Origin: Akkermansiaceae bacterium
GTDB taxonomy: Bacteria; Verrucomicrobiota; Verrucomicrobiia; Verrucomicrobiales; Akkermansiaceae
Length of the DNA stretch: 39,255 nt
NCBI GenBank assembly: GCA_013001695.1
Contig: JABDMC010000323.1
Location: 1-39,255 of the forward strand
Reading direction: 5' to 3'
The translations under genes and the position numbers were made by a program. Below the pieces are notes generated by a model. That model was given only the letters and a program-made list of their open reading frames with translations. It made no database searches and was not told the DNA's origin. Shown here in pieces: positions 16,066 through 25,151 of the stretch. Numbering within the stretch: the stretch's first letter is position 1; each line of letters begins with the position of its first letter.

Positions 16066-18815
16066 CCTCCCTCTCCCCCGACACCCACGACCCCACCCGG
16101 CCATGGCACGCCTCGTCACCCGAGGAGGCGATCGCGGAGCTGCAAACCGACCCGGTCCACGGGCTCGCTCCCGAGGAAGCGGCCCGGCGCCTCGAGGTCT
16201 TCGGCCCCAACCGGCTCACCGCCCGCAAGGGGCAGTCCGCCATCGTGCGGCTCCTGCTGCAGTTTCACCAGCCCCTCATCTACATTCTCCTCGCGGCCGG
16301 CATCACGACCGCCGTCCTCGGCGAGTATGTCGATTCGGGGGTGATCTTCGGGGTGGTCCTCGTCAATGCCGTCGTCGGCTATTTGCAGGAGGCGCGCGCG
16401 GCCCGCGCCATCGACGCCCTGGCCCGCTCGGTCGTGTCGGAAGCGGTCGTCGTCCGCGGCGGCGAGCCGCGACAAATCCCGGCCGACGGCATCGTGCCCG
16501 GCGACCTCATCCTCCTCCAATCCGGCCAGAAGGTCCCCGCCGACCTCCGGCTCAGCCGCTCGCGCGACCTGCAGATCGACGAGTCCGCCCTGACCGGCGA
16601 GTCGGTCCCGTCCGGCAAGACGACCGATCCGCTCCCGCCGGACACCCTCCTCGCGGACCGCAGCAACTGCGCCTACGCCTCGACGCTGGTCACCTACGGC
16701 CAGGGGCGGGGGATCGTGATGGCCACCGGCGAGCACACCGAGGTGGGACGGATCTCGGAACTCATCGGCGAAGCCGAGCAACTGCAGACCCCGCTGACCC
16801 GCAGGATCGCCGGATTCAGCCATACCCTCCTGATCATCATCCTGGTGCTGGCGGGTCTCACCTTCGGCGTCGGCGTCCTGCGGGGCGAGCCGCTCGTCGA
16901 CATGTTCATGGCGGCGGTGGCCCTCGCCGTGGGGGCCATTCCCGAGGGACTCCCGGCCGCGGTGACCATCATCCTGGCCATCGGGGTCTCCCGCATGGCC
17001 AAGCGCCGCGCCATCATCCGCCGGCTCCCCGCGGTGGAAACCCTCGGGAGCACCACCGTGGTCTGCTCCGACAAGACCGGCACCCTCACCGAGAACCAGA
17101 TGACGGTTCGCGAGATCCGCGCCGGGGGGCGTCACTGGACCGTCGAGGGCACCGGCTACGATCCCGCGGGCAGGCTGGTGCCCGGTGATGCCGCCGGGGA
17201 GGACATCCCGAGCGAGGCGCTCGTCGACACCCTGCGGTGCGGCACCCTCTGCAACGATTCCATCCTCGTCCAGGAAGACGGCCTGTGGGCCGCGGAGGGC
17301 GATCCCACCGAGGGCGCCCTTCTCACCTCCGCCCACAAGGGCGGCATCCGGCAGGGCGAAACGGCGGACGCCCTCCCCCGCGTCGATACCATCCCCTTCG
17401 AGTCGCAATACCAATACATGGCCACCCTCCACGCGACGCCCGGGGAGTCCGGCGCCATCGCCTACGTCAAGGGGGCGCTCGAGGCCCTCCTCCCGCGCTG
17501 CACCGATGTCCTCGGAAGCGATGGCACCCGGTCGCCCCTCGACGGCGCCGCCGTCACGCAAGCCGCCGACGCCATGGCGGCCAAGGGCCTCCGGGTCCTC
17601 GCCTTCGCGCGCAAATCGCTCGATGCCGGACGCACCGTCCTCGACCATGCCGACCTCGACGCGGGACTCACCTTCCTCGGACTCCAGGCCATGATCGATC
17701 CGGCCCGGCCGGCCGCCATCGCCGCGATCCGCTCGTGCCAGGACGCCGGGATCCGCGTCAAGATGATCACCGGCGACCACGTCCGCACCGCGGCCGCCAT
17801 CGCCGGGGCGATCGGCCTGCGCCCGCCCCCGGAGTCCGGCCTCGACGAGCCGGAGGCCCTGTCCGGCCGCGATCTCATGGCCCTCGGAGAGCGCGAGTTC
17901 CGCGACGCGGCCCGTCGCGCCTCGGTCTTCGCCCGCGTCACCCCGGAACAGAAGCTGCGCCTCGTGCAGGCCATGCAGGCCGGGGACGAGATCGTGGCCA
18001 TGACCGGTGACGGCGTGAATGACGCCCCCGCCCTGAAGCAGGCCAACATCGGCATCGCCATGGGCGGCAAGGGAACCGACGTGGCCCGCGAGGCCTGCGA
18101 CATGGTCCTCACCGACGACAACTTCGAAACCATTGCGGCCGCCGTGGAGGAGGGCCGCTCGGTGTTCGACAACCTCACGAAGTTCATCGTGTGGACCCTT
18201 CCCACCAACGTCGGGGAGGGACTCGTGATCCTGGCGGCGGTTTTCGCCGGGGCGGCCCTCCCGATCCTTCCCGTCCAGATCCTCTGGATCAACATGACCA
18301 CCGGGGTCCTCCTCGGCATGACCCTCGCCTTCGAACCCACCGAGAAGGGCCTCATGCTGCGCCCCCCGCGCCACCCCAAGGACCCCCTCCTGACGCGCTC
18401 CCTCATGGGCCGCATCGCGATCGTCTCGGCCCTCATGCTGGCCGGCGCCTTCGGTCTCTTCCAGTGGCAGCTCGCCGCCGGCGCCCCCGAACCGGTGGCC
18501 CGCACCGTGGCGGTCAACGTCTTCGTCATGATCGAGATGTGCTACCTGTTCAACTGCCGCTCGCTGCAGAAGACCATGTTCGCGGTGGGTCTCTTCACGA
18601 ACCGCTGGCTCCTCGGCGGGGTGGCCGCCATGCTGGGCCTCCAACTCCTCTTCACCTACCTCCCCGCCATGAACCACTTCTTCCAAAGCGCCCCGATTCC
18701 GGCCGGGGCCTGGCCCGGCATCGTCGCGGCCGGGCTCTCCGCCTACGTCCTCGTCGGGATCGAGAAATGGTTGCGCCGCAGGAGCGCCAAGGCGCCACTC
18801 CGCCCGGAGAGCTAG
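16062..18815 (+). CDS. P2-type cation-transporting ATPase
   Basis: The 917-residue pump has all P-type ATPase landmarks: an N-terminal cation_ATPase_N domain (ending FGPNRLTARKG), TGES at 178-181, the M4 motif AIPEGLPAAVT, the phosphorylated aspartate in DKTGTLTENQM (D337), the nucleotide-binding KGA motif, and TGDGVNDAPALKQANIG from T648. Ten membrane helices are expected. PEGL in M4 places it in the P2 (Ca2+/Na+) group. M6 reads LWINMTTGVLLGMTLAFEP, with T in place of the usual Asp of Ca2+ pumps (N-x-x-T-D); this variant is also seen in CtpF-like bacterial pumps. Ion specificity is therefore uncertain. The start overlaps the cotransporter stop and has a good Shine-Dalgarno, so the two transporters are coupled. 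Confidence 0.92.
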   Translation: MTSLSPDTHDPTRPWHASSPEEAIAELQTDPVHGLAPEEAARRLEVFGPNRLTARKGQSAIVRLLLQFHQPLIYILLAAGITTAVLGEYVDSGVIFGVVLVNAVVGYLQEARAARAIDALARSVVSEAVVVRGGEPRQIPADGIVPGDLILLQSGQKVPADLRLSRSRDLQIDESALTGESVPSGKTTDPLPPDTLLADRSNCAYASTLVTYGQGRGIVMATGEHTEVGRISELIGEAEQLQTPLTRRIAGFSHTLLIIILVLAGLTFGVGVLRGEPLVDMFMAAVALAVGAIPEGLPAAVTIILAIGVSRMAKRRAIIRRLPAVETLGSTTVVCSDKTGTLTENQMTVREIRAGGRHWTVEGTGYDPAGRLVPGDAAGEDIPSEALVDTLRCGTLCNDSILVQEDGLWAAEGDPTEGALLTSAHKGGIRQGETADALPRVDTIPFESQYQYMATLHATPGESGAIAYVKGALEALLPRCTDVLGSDGTRSPLDGAAVTQAADAMAAKGLRVLAFARKSLDAGRTVLDHADLDAGLTFLGLQAMIDPARPAAIAAIRSCQDAGIRVKMITGDHVRTAAAIAGAIGLRPPPESGLDEPEALSGRDLMALGEREFRDAARRASVFARVTPEQKLRLVQAMQAGDEIVAMTGDGVNDAPALKQANIGIAMGGKGTDVAREACDMVLTDDNFETIAAAVEEGRSVFDNLTKFIVWTLPTNVGEGLVILAAVFAGAALPILPVQILWINMTTGVLLGMTLAFEPTEKGLMLRPPRHPKDPLLTRSLMGRIAIVSALMLAGAFGLFQWQLAAGAPEPVARTVAVNVFVMIEMCYLFNCRSLQKTMFAVGLFTNRWLLGGVAAMLGLQLLFTYLPAMNHFFQSAPIPAGAWPGIVAAGLSAYVLVGIEKWLRRRSAKAPLRPES

Positions 18816-18829
18816 TGGCGCCACTCCGC
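18791..18829. repeat. 13-bp direct repeat with a 12-bp palindrome at the ATPase 3' end
   Basis: GGCGCCACTCCGC occurs at 18791-18803 and again at 18817-18829, 26 bases apart. The second copy, just after the stop codon, lies in a perfect palindrome AGTGGCGCCACT (18815-18826). It could be a protein-binding site or the trace of a small duplication. Confidence 0.55.
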
Positions 18830-18974
18830 TGCCGTCCCCGCACCGCCCGGCTGCGTCCCCCCCATGAGGCGACCATCGCCGGTTCCCGGCATGCCGTTCC
18901 GGGGGCTGCCACCGCCGTGAATGCGGGCCGTCCCCGCATTTGTTCGCCCCGGGGCCCGTCGCCCGTCTTCCCCC

Positions 18975-19003
18975 TTGACCCAGCGTCTCCCCGCGCCCAT
19001 CTT
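18975..19003 (+). promoter_or_regulatory. Candidate promoter of the prepilin-like gene
   Basis: TTGACC (18975-18980), a 17-nt spacer and CATCTT (18998-19003) precede the prepilin gene. A further TTGACA lies at 19002-19007 without a good -10. The leader would be about 100 nt. Nothing else is recognised in the 294-base gap 18816-19109. Confidence 0.3.
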
Positions 19004-19109
19004 GACAGGTAGGAATGATGGCAGTTCGCAGCGTGAAGAAGCGCTCGCCCATCGCCCCGGCGGGCGTGGACTATTCGCCGCGGCCACCCAAAAACCCAAT
19101 TCCAAACCC

Positions 19110-19931
19110 ATGACAAAGACTCGCGGATTCACCTTGGTCGAACTCCTGGTGGTGGTGGCGATCATCCTGTCGCTGGCGGGCCTCCTGTTCTCGTTCACGA
19201 AGCGGGGAATCGACGCCGCCCAAAGCGCCCGGTGCGTCAACAACATCAAGCAGCTTTGCCAGACGCAGATTGCCGTCTCGGGCGACTACGGCGGCTACCT
19301 CGTGCACGCCAGCGGCACCCCGTATCCCATCGATCGCTCCAACAAGGCGAACTTCGCCCTGCATTTCGCGGGAAGCCTGATGCCGGAGGCCAAGGGCGTC
19401 CGCCGCAAGCTCAACGAGGCCATCAAGTCGGTCGAGATGCTGAGCTGCCCCACCGCCTACAACAGGAGGCAGAGCGAGCTCCTGGAGCGCACCGGCCATT
19501 CGTCCTGGCGCACCTACGGGCTGAACGCCCGCATCGGCTACGTCCCGAGCCAGACGACCGAGCAGGGCAACAACGCCCACGTCGACGGCGCCACGCGCTT
19601 CGACCAGCTCGAAGACCCCAGCCTCACGATCCTCGTCAGCGAACCCCCGTATAACGAGGGCAACAAGGTTTACCGGAGCGCCTTCGGCCCCGGATCCGCC
19701 CGGACCTCGCAGGTCGGGATGGCCAAGTTCCACAAGAAGGGGTTCCACGTGGGCTACGCCGACAGCCACGTCGAGCGCCACACCGACGAAACGTTCCCGT
19801 CGCAGAACAACGTCCTTCCCGACGGCCGCCAGGTCCGGCTGCGCACCGGGGGCAGCCGCACCGACCGGGACGAGCACTTTTCGATCGTGTGGCGCGGCAC
19901 CCGCACCCGCCGGTCCATCCCGGATCCGTGA
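19110..19931 (+). CDS. Type II secretion/type IV-like prepilin-leader protein (PVC type)
   Basis: The 273-residue protein begins MTKTRGFTLVELLVVVAI, a class III prepilin signal: a short basic leader, Gly at the cleavage site, Phe+1, Glu+5 and a hydrophobic helix. Residues after the helix (ARCVNNIKQLCQTQIAVSGDYGGYL) are typical of the large families of pseudopilin-like proteins in Planctomycetes and Verrucomicrobia. Near the C-terminus FHVGYADSHVERHTDET resembles the H-X9-DG signature of this group. A prepilin peptidase would cleave after Gly6, and the protein would join a pilus or secretion filament or stay at the inner membrane. The start is the ATG that gives the prepilin leader; the open frame extends upstream but without coding character. 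No pilus operon adjoins it. Confidence 0.85.
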   Translation: MTKTRGFTLVELLVVVAIILSLAGLLFSFTKRGIDAAQSARCVNNIKQLCQTQIAVSGDYGGYLVHASGTPYPIDRSNKANFALHFAGSLMPEAKGVRRKLNEAIKSVEMLSCPTAYNRRQSELLERTGHSSWRTYGLNARIGYVPSQTTEQGNNAHVDGATRFDQLEDPSLTILVSEPPYNEGNKVYRSAFGPGSARTSQVGMAKFHKKGFHVGYADSHVERHTDETFPSQNNVLPDGRQVRLRTGGSRTDRDEHFSIVWRGTRTRRSIPDP

Positions 19932-19962
19932 GACCCGGCCCGCCACCGCGGCGGGGCCCGCC

Positions 19963-20283
19963 TCAGCGGAGGCGCTCCCGCAGGGCGCGGAGTTCTTGCT
20001 CGGCTTCGTCGAGCTGGTCGAGGAGCTGCAGGATGTAGCGCACGGTGCGCAGGTTGACGTGCTCGTGGCGGAGTTGCTCGATCTGGCGGAGGCGGACGAG
20101 CGCCGACTCATCGAAGCTCGGCCGGTCGTCGGAACCTTCGGCCCCGAATTCGACGTGCACGAACTCGGCGCGCACGAACTCGAGGATCATTTCGGGGTGC
20201 ATGCCGGTCAGCTCCGCGGCGACGTCCAGGGAAACGGCGCGCTCCGGGCTGGTGGTGACGATCTTGTAGCGGGATCCCTTCAT
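19963..20283 (-). CDS. cbpM: CbpM-like chaperone modulator (MerR-type fold)
   Basis: The 106-residue protein has a MerR-like N-terminal part (VSLDVAAELTGMHPEMILEFVRAEFVH) and a helical C-terminus (VRLRQIEQLRHEHVNLRTVRYILQLLDQLDEAEQELRALRERL). This is the layout of CbpM (YccW), which binds the J domain of CbpA and restrains its co-chaperone and DNA-binding activity. It follows cbpA by 22 bases on the same strand, the standard pairing. A MerR-family HTH in isolation is an alternative reading, but length and neighbour favour CbpM. Confidence 0.82.
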   Translation of the reverse strand: MKGSRYKIVTTSPERAVSLDVAAELTGMHPEMILEFVRAEFVHVEFGAEGSDDRPSFDESALVRLRQIEQLRHEHVNLRTVRYILQLLDQLDEAEQELRALRERLR

Positions 20284-20305
20284 GGCGGTGGTCTGGTTGC
20301 GGGAA

Positions 20306-21322
20306 TCAGGCCCGCGGGTTGAAGTTCGATTTCTCCCGGACGTCCTCCCACAGCTTCCGTTCCTCGTTCGAGATGGTGGCCGGGACGACCACCGTGGCCA
20401 TCGCGTAGAGATCGCCGAAGCGGCCCTCGGCGTCCTCCGGCAACCCCTTGTCGCGCAGGCGGAACTCCGTGCCGGACTCCGTCCCCGGCGGGATCTTGAT
20501 GCGGACCGTCCCGTGCAGCGACTCGATCGGGACGGTGGCCCCGAGGACCGCCTCCCACGGCGCGAGGAGCAGTTCGTAGTAGAGATCGGCCCCCTGCACG
20601 CGGAAGTCCGGGTGCCGCTCGAGGCGCACCCGCAAAAAAAGATCGCCCGCCTCCCCGCCGTTGATCCCCGGTTGCCCGAGACCGGCGCAGCGGATCAACT
20701 GGCCCTCGGTGATGCCCTTGGGAATCCGGATCGTGACATGCCGGGCCTCGGGCGCCCCCCCGGCGGCTCCCGGCTTCTGCAGGGCGATGCGCCGCTGCGA
20801 CCCGCTCATGGTTTCCTCCAGCTTCACGAGGAGGTCGGCCTCGATGTCGGCCCCGCGCATCCGCATGGCGCGCCCGGCACCGGGTCCCGCCGCGGCGCCG
20901 CCGAAGCCTCCGCGGGCCGGCCGCCCCCCGAAGAGATTCTCGAAGAAGTCGCTGAAGCCGGTCCCCTCGAAGTGGAACTCCTGCCCCGCCCCGCCGCCGA
21001 ATCCCTCGAAGCCGCCGCCGCCACCGGGCGGAGGCGAGAAATCACCCATGTGCCGCCAGTTCTCGCCGAGGGCATCGTACTTCTTCCGCTTCTCCGGGTC
21101 GCTCAGGACCTCGTAGGCCTCGTTGAGCTCCTTGAACTTCTCCTCGGCCTTCTCCTTGTCCTCCGCGACGTCCGGGTGGTGCTTGCGGGCCAGCTTCCGG
21201 AACGCCTTCCGGATCTCGTCCTGGCTGGCGCCCCGCGCCACTCCCAGCACCTCGTAGTAATCTCGAAACTTGACGCTCACGGTGGGTTCGGTCGGGACGG
21301 GCGGCTGGTCCCCTTGATCCAT
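20306..21322 (-). CDS. cbpA: CbpA/DnaJ-class co-chaperone without zinc finger
   Basis: The 338-residue product has an N-terminal J domain ([20 protein letters not shown], with the HPD triad in KHHPDVAED), a Gly/Phe-rich linker ([17 protein letters not shown], about 105-150) and two C-terminal beta domains ending in [15 protein letters not shown]. The Cys-rich zinc finger of DnaJ is absent, as in CbpA. It would stimulate DnaK ATPase and present unfolded clients. A CbpM gene follows. The start is uncertain: ATG 21322 gives a 15-residue tail before the J domain, whereas GTG 21280 (VSVKFRDYY) gives the normal CbpA length. A TTGATA box with a TATGGA -10 overlaps the ATG, which slightly favours the GTG. 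Confidence 0.88.
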   Translation of the reverse strand: MDQGDQPPVPTEPTVSVKFRDYYEVLGVARGASQDEIRKAFRKLARKHHPDVAEDKEKAEEKFKELNEAYEVLSDPEKRKKYDALGENWRHMGDFSPPPGGGGGFEGFGGGAGQEFHFEGTGFSDFFENLFGGRPARGGFGGAAAGPGAGRAMRMRGADIEADLLVKLEETMSGSQRRIALQKPGAAGGAPEARHVTIRIPKGITEGQLIRCAGLGQPGINGGEAGDLFLRVRLERHPDFRVQGADLYYELLLAPWEAVLGATVPIESLHGTVRIKIPPGTESGTEFRLRDKGLPEDAEGRFGDLYAMATVVVPATISNEERKLWEDVREKSNFNPRA

Positions 21323-21443
21323 AGAACCTGCGCTCGATTTATCAAGCCCAAGCCCGAACCGGGCGGCCCCCCCACGCGCCCCCGCGCAGCCCCCGGCCGC
21401 AAATGATGCGAGGGGAACCAGAGGAAACGGCGAGCCTGCCGGA

Positions 21444-21471
21444 TTCCACTCTGCGGGGGCTTGTTTATACT
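21444..21471 (+). promoter_or_regulatory. Promoter of the cytochrome lipoprotein gene
   Basis: TATACT (21466-21471) is a near-consensus -10, 6 nt before the ATG at 21478. The matching -35 is poor (TTCCAC at 21444-21449, 16-nt spacer). The short distance again predicts a leaderless message. Confidence 0.45.
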
Positions 21472-21477
21472 GCCGCC

Positions 21478-21927
21478 ATGAACCTCCGCATCACGTTCAT
21501 GGTCCTGTCCGGCTGGGTGATCTTGGCCGGCTGCACCCGGAAGGAAGCCGACGGCCGCGCCGCGGCGGGAAACGCCGACGAGGCCGCGCCGGAGAATGTC
21601 GGGGTGAGCTTCACCAAGAGCATCAAGCCGATCCTCGAGGAGAAGTGCACGATCTGCCACAACTCCGAGGTCCTGCCGAATCGCCCGAACTTCGAATCCC
21701 GGGAGGGCGCCATGGGCAGCGGCATGATCGTGCCCGGGAACCCGGAGGCGAGCCGGATGCTCACTCTCGTCGAGGAAGACCCGGACGCCGACAAGGCCAT
21801 GCCCCCGGTGAGCCACCGGCTGACCAAGGAGCAGATCGCCCTCCTCCGAACCTGGATCGCGGAAGGCGCGGACTGGCCCCGCGGCGCCGCCGGGCGGGTC
21901 AAGCCGGCCTTCATCCCGAAGGAATAG
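21478..21927 (+). CDS. Planctomycete-type monohaem cytochrome c lipoprotein
   Basis: The 149-residue protein has a lipoprotein signal ([13 protein letters not shown], lipobox LAGC around residues 13-17) and then one CXXCH haem site, [12 protein letters not shown]. The context after it ([60 protein letters not shown]) is the PSCyt1 domain common in Planctomycetes and Verrucomicrobia. There the PP-linked Met (AMPP) is the likely distal haem ligand. It is lipid-anchored outside the cytoplasm and would carry electrons. The frame could start at 21403, but ATG 21478 fits the lipobox and a near-consensus -10 directly before it. Its PSD1 partners, usual in these families, are not adjacent. Confidence 0.83.
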   Translation: MNLRITFMVLSGWVILAGCTRKEADGRAAAGNADEAAPENVGVSFTKSIKPILEEKCTICHNSEVLPNRPNFESREGAMGSGMIVPGNPEASRMLTLVEEDPDADKAMPPVSHRLTKEQIALLRTWIAEGADWPRGAAGRVKPAFIPKE

Positions 21928-21983
21928 GCGGATCCACCGCCGGGCGGGCGCCGCGCGGAATCCCCGGCCGGGGCCTCCGGGGC

Positions 21984-22012
21984 TTGTCCTCCATGCCGCC
22001 GGGGCAAACAAT
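21984..22012 (+). promoter_or_regulatory. Candidate promoter of corA
   Basis: TTGTCC (21984-21989), 17-nt spacer, AACAAT (22007-22012), and 6 nt later the GTG start at 22019. No ribosome-binding site is possible in so short a leader. Confidence 0.4.
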
Positions 22013-22018
22013 GGCGGG

Positions 22019-23140
22019 GTGAACAGGCTCTCGAAGCGCGCGATCCGCATTCTGACCTCCGACCTCCGGAAGCTGGTCCCGATGCGGCGGGTCCCCGACC
22101 AGCGGCCGCCGGCCCTCTCCCCGGACACCATGGTCCACGTCGGGGAGAAGAAGACCGAGAGCGTCAACCTGCACGTCGCCGACTACGGCCCGGACGGCCT
22201 CCGGGAGTTGACCACCACCTCCGTCGAGGAGTGCGTCGCCTTCGAGACCAAGGAGACCCCGACGTGGATCCAGGTCGTCGGGCTCCACGATGTCAACAAG
22301 ATCGGGACCCTGCTGCAATCCTACGGCATCCACCCGCTCGTCCAGGCCGACGTCGTCAACACCAAGCAGATGCCCAAGGTCGACAGCTTCGACGACTATC
22401 TCTTCGTGGTGATGCGCCTCCTCGCCCCCGACTCGGACGGCCACGGGGTGATCGTCGAGAACTTCTCCCTGCTCCTCATCGACAAGGTCCTGATCACCTT
22501 CCAGGAGTCCCCGACGATGCTCTTCGATCCGGTTTTCGCCCGCCTCCGCAATGAACACAGCCGCTCGCGGCAAAACGGCTGCGACTACCTGATGTGGGCC
22601 CTCCTCGATGCCGTGGTCGACAACTACTTCGTGGTCCTCGACACGATCGAGGGGGAAGTCGAGCGCTTCGACGCCCTCGTCCTCGAGCAGACGCACTCCA
22701 TGGACCCCGGCCCGATCCACACCCTCAAGCAGCAGGTCTTTCACCTCCACCGCCTGATCCGCCCGGCCCGGGAGGTGGCGGCCGCCCTGGCCCGGGGGGA
22801 TTCCGGGCTCATCCGGGACGCCACCCTGATCTACCTCCGCGACCTCTACGACCACGTCATCCACGCCATCGAGATCACCGAGAACCTGCGCGAATCGGCG
22901 GCCTCCCTGCGCGACTTCTACCTCGCGGCGGTGAGCAACCGCATGAACGAGGTCATGAAGGTCCTGACCTGTTTCGCCACGATCTTCCTGCCCCTCACCT
23001 TCCTCGCCGGGATCTACGGGATGAATTTCCAGCACATGCCGGAGCTCGGCGTCCGGTGGGCCTACCCGGCCCTGTGGGGCGTGTTTGTCGTCCTGACCGT
23101 CGTCATGCTGTGGATCTTCCGGCGAAAGCGCTGGCTGTGA
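22019..23140 (+). CDS. corA: CorA magnesium/cobalt transporter
   Basis: The 373-residue protein is of typical CorA length. It has a cytoplasmic funnel domain (about 1-310) with the long stalk helix (REVAAALARGDSGLI, IEITENLRESAASLRDFYLAAVSNRMNEVMKVLT) and two membrane helices. The first ends in the defining YGMNF selectivity motif (FLAGIYGMNFQHMPEL). The tail ends RRKRWL, a basic anchor as in CorA. It imports Mg2+ and Co2+ as a pentamer. The start codon is GTG (22019). It is one of three Mg2+-related transport families in this window (with MgtE and a CNNM protein). The gene stands alone, followed after 75 bases by the stress protein. Confidence 0.95.
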   Translation: MNRLSKRAIRILTSDLRKLVPMRRVPDQRPPALSPDTMVHVGEKKTESVNLHVADYGPDGLRELTTTSVEECVAFETKETPTWIQVVGLHDVNKIGTLLQSYGIHPLVQADVVNTKQMPKVDSFDDYLFVVMRLLAPDSDGHGVIVENFSLLLIDKVLITFQESPTMLFDPVFARLRNEHSRSRQNGCDYLMWALLDAVVDNYFVVLDTIEGEVERFDALVLEQTHSMDPGPIHTLKQQVFHLHRLIRPAREVAAALARGDSGLIRDATLIYLRDLYDHVIHAIEITENLRESAASLRDFYLAAVSNRMNEVMKVLTCFATIFLPLTFLAGIYGMNFQHMPELGVRWAYPALWGVFVVLTVVMLWIFRRKRWL

Positions 23141-23156
23141 ATTGCGGCCCCGCGCC

Positions 23157-23185
23157 TTGACCGCCCCCCCGCCGGGATCTACTGC
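23157..23185 (+). promoter_or_regulatory. Candidate promoter of the universal stress protein gene
   Basis: TTGACC (23157-23162), 17-nt spacer and TACTGC (23180-23185). The start GTG at 23216 is 30 nt further, so unlike its neighbours this gene would have a short leader. No Shine-Dalgarno is seen. Confidence 0.3.
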
Positions 23186-23215
23186 TTTGAGGCCCCAATC
23201 CCCTCTTCCTTCCGA

Positions 23216-24112
23216 GTGAACACGCTGCAAAAGATCCTCGTCGCCATCGACTTCTCCGAAACCTCCGCGAACCTGCTCAAGCACGTGGCCCGCATCGCGG
23301 GGTGGAACGACGCGGAAATCCACGTCATCCACGTCATCCCGGAGGGCGTCCTGCGGCACCGCGCCGGGACCCACCGCGATGAAAACCCGGGCCGCCTCCA
23401 GGAAGCCGCGGAATCCACCATGACCGACTGCCTCGCCGCCGCCGGGTTGGCCGGCGTGCCCGCCGCGCAGATCGTCGTCATCGGCAGCCCCGCGGACTGC
23501 ATTGTCGAGGAGGCCGCCCGCCTCGGGGCGGATCTCCTCGTCCTCAGCGCCCACGACAAGGGGAAGAAGCGGCTCGGGAGCGTGGCCTCGCAGTGCGTGC
23601 GCCGGGCCGGCTGCAAGACGCTCCTCGTGCGCGACTGGCAGGCCGGAAACTTCGAGCACATCGCGGCCTGCATCGACTTCTCGGCGCTGAGCGAGTCGGT
23701 CCTCCGCAACGCCCTGCGGGTGGCGCGCAGCGACCACGCCACCCTTGAGCTGCTCCATGTCATCTACCCGGTCGACCTCGACTACTACAATTACAAGGCG
23801 GACTTCGGCACCAAGTCGCAGAAGGAGTTCCGCGCCGCGACGATGGAAGCGGTGGAGAGTTCGATCGAGACCCTCAAATCGACGCTCGCCGACGACCTCC
23901 GCGGGGTCGACGTGCGCACCACCATCCTCGAGTCCGGCTCTCCCGCGGAGGCCATCACGGACCATGTCCGAGAAAAAGGGCACGACCTCGTCGTGATGGG
24001 CACCACCGGCCGGGCGCGCGCCTTCGGACTGCATTTCGGCAGCAACGCCGAGGGCCTCATGCACGATGCCTCGTGCTCGGTGCTCGCGGTCAAGCCGCCC
24101 GCCGAGGAGTAA
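23216..24112 (+). CDS. Tandem universal stress protein (two UspA domains)
   Basis: The 298-residue protein is two UspA domains in tandem: the first begins [25 protein letters not shown] (about 5-145), the second [22 protein letters not shown] (about 152-295). In the second the ATP-binding motif is intact: GTTG, nine residues, then GSNAE. The first has a shortened, degenerate version ([15 protein letters not shown]), so only one nucleotide site is likely. Universal stress proteins are cytoplasmic and help survival under starvation, heat or metal stress; the exact partner is unknown. The start is a GTG. It is probably monocistronic, between corA and rimK. Confidence 0.9.
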   Translation: MNTLQKILVAIDFSETSANLLKHVARIAGWNDAEIHVIHVIPEGVLRHRAGTHRDENPGRLQEAAESTMTDCLAAAGLAGVPAAQIVVIGSPADCIVEEAARLGADLLVLSAHDKGKKRLGSVASQCVRRAGCKTLLVRDWQAGNFEHIAACIDFSALSESVLRNALRVARSDHATLELLHVIYPVDLDYYNYKADFGTKSQKEFRAATMEAVESSIETLKSTLADDLRGVDVRTTILESGSPAEAITDHVREKGHDLVVMGTTGRARAFGLHFGSNAEGLMHDASCSVLAVKPPAEE

Positions 24113-24145
24113 ATCCCCCCTCCCGATCCGCGATCCGGCCCCCCC

Positions 24146-24182
24146 GGGACCGGCGCGCCTCCGTCCGGGGCGTCCCGCTTTT
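24146..24182 (+). terminator. Probable terminator of the universal stress protein gene
   Basis: GGGAC (24146-24150) pairs with GTCCC (24172-24176), with CCGG/CCGG inside, followed by GCTTTTG. This is a hairpin with a short T run, 34 bases after the stop codon. Confidence 0.35.
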
Positions 24183-24203
24183 GCCCCGCGGCGAAGTCTG
24201 GTA

Positions 24204-24233
24204 GCGACAAATGCGCCGTTCGGAGTCCACAAT
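24204..24233 (+). promoter_or_regulatory. Candidate promoter of rimK
   Basis: GCGACA (24204-24209), 18-nt spacer and CACAAT (24228-24233), 9 nt before the ATG at 24243. The -35 is weaker than at the other genes. Confidence 0.28.
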
Positions 24234-24242
24234 CCCGCCGAC

Positions 24243-25148
24243 ATGAAAATCGCGATCCTCTCCCGCAACCGGAAACTCTACTCCACCCAGAGCCTCGCCA
24301 AGGCCATCGAGGCCCGCGGCCATGAACTCCGCATCATCGACTACCTGAAGTGCCACATGAACATCGCCTCGCACCGGCCGTCGATCTTCCTCGGCGAGGA
24401 GGAACTGGGCGGCTTCGATGCGGTGATCCCCAGGATCGGCGCCTCCCACACCTTCTTCGGCACCGCCGTGGTGCGTCAGTTCGAGATGATGGGCGTCTAT
24501 CCGGTCAACGAGTCCGTGGCCATCTCGCGATCCCGCGACAAGTTGCGCAGCATGCAGCTCCTTTCCCGCAAGGGGGTCGGCCTGCCGGTCACCACCTTCG
24601 CCCACGACCCGAAGGCGTCGCAGGACATGATCCGGCTTTGCGGCGGCGCCCCGGTGGTCATCAAGCTTCTCGAAGGCACGCAGGGGGTGGGCGTGGTCCT
24701 CGCGGAGACCGGCAAGGCGGCGGAGTCCGTCATCGAGGCCTTCCGGGGCCTCAATGCCAACATCCTCGTGCAGGAGTTCATCAAGGAGGCCGGCGGGGCG
24801 GACATCCGCTGTTTCGTCGTCGGCGACAAGGTGGTGGCCGCCATGAAGCGCCAGGGCAAGGAGGGCGAGTTCCGGTCCAACCTCCACCGCGGCGGAAGCG
24901 CCGACATCATCAAGATCACCCCCGAAGAGCGCAGCACCGCGACCCGTGCCGCGAAGGTCATGGGGCTCAACGTCGCGGGCGTCGACCTCCTGCGCTCGAA
25001 TCACGGCCCGGTCATCATGGAGGTGAACTCCTCCCCGGGCCTCGAGGGCATCGAGGCCGCCACCGGCAAGAACGTCGCCGGAACCATCGTGGAATTCATC
25101 GAGAAAAACGCCCGGGCCGGTCGAACCAAGACCCGCGGCAAGGGATAA
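24243..25148 (+). CDS. rimK: RimK-family ATP-grasp alpha-L-glutamate ligase
   Basis: The 301-residue protein matches RimK in length and order: a pre-ATP-grasp start ([18 protein letters not shown]), [16 protein letters not shown], then the ATP-grasp body with [38 protein letters not shown], and a metal/ATP site in [16 protein letters not shown]. RimK adds glutamate residues to the C-terminus of ribosomal protein S6 in E. coli and Pseudomonas. Members paired with an aspartoacylase-like gene, as here, may act on other acceptors. ATG 24243 is chosen because it gives the family N-terminus and ends a 130-base gap. The next gene starts 3 bases after the stop. Confidence 0.93.
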   Translation: MKIAILSRNRKLYSTQSLAKAIEARGHELRIIDYLKCHMNIASHRPSIFLGEEELGGFDAVIPRIGASHTFFGTAVVRQFEMMGVYPVNESVAISRSRDKLRSMQLLSRKGVGLPVTTFAHDPKASQDMIRLCGGAPVVIKLLEGTQGVGVVLAETGKAAESVIEAFRGLNANILVQEFIKEAGGADIRCFVVGDKVVAAMKRQGKEGEFRSNLHRGGSADIIKITPEERSTATRAAKVMGLNVAGVDLLRSNHGPVIMEVNSSPGLEGIEAATGKNVAGTIVEFIEKNARAGRTKTRGKG

Positions 25149-25151
25149 GCC

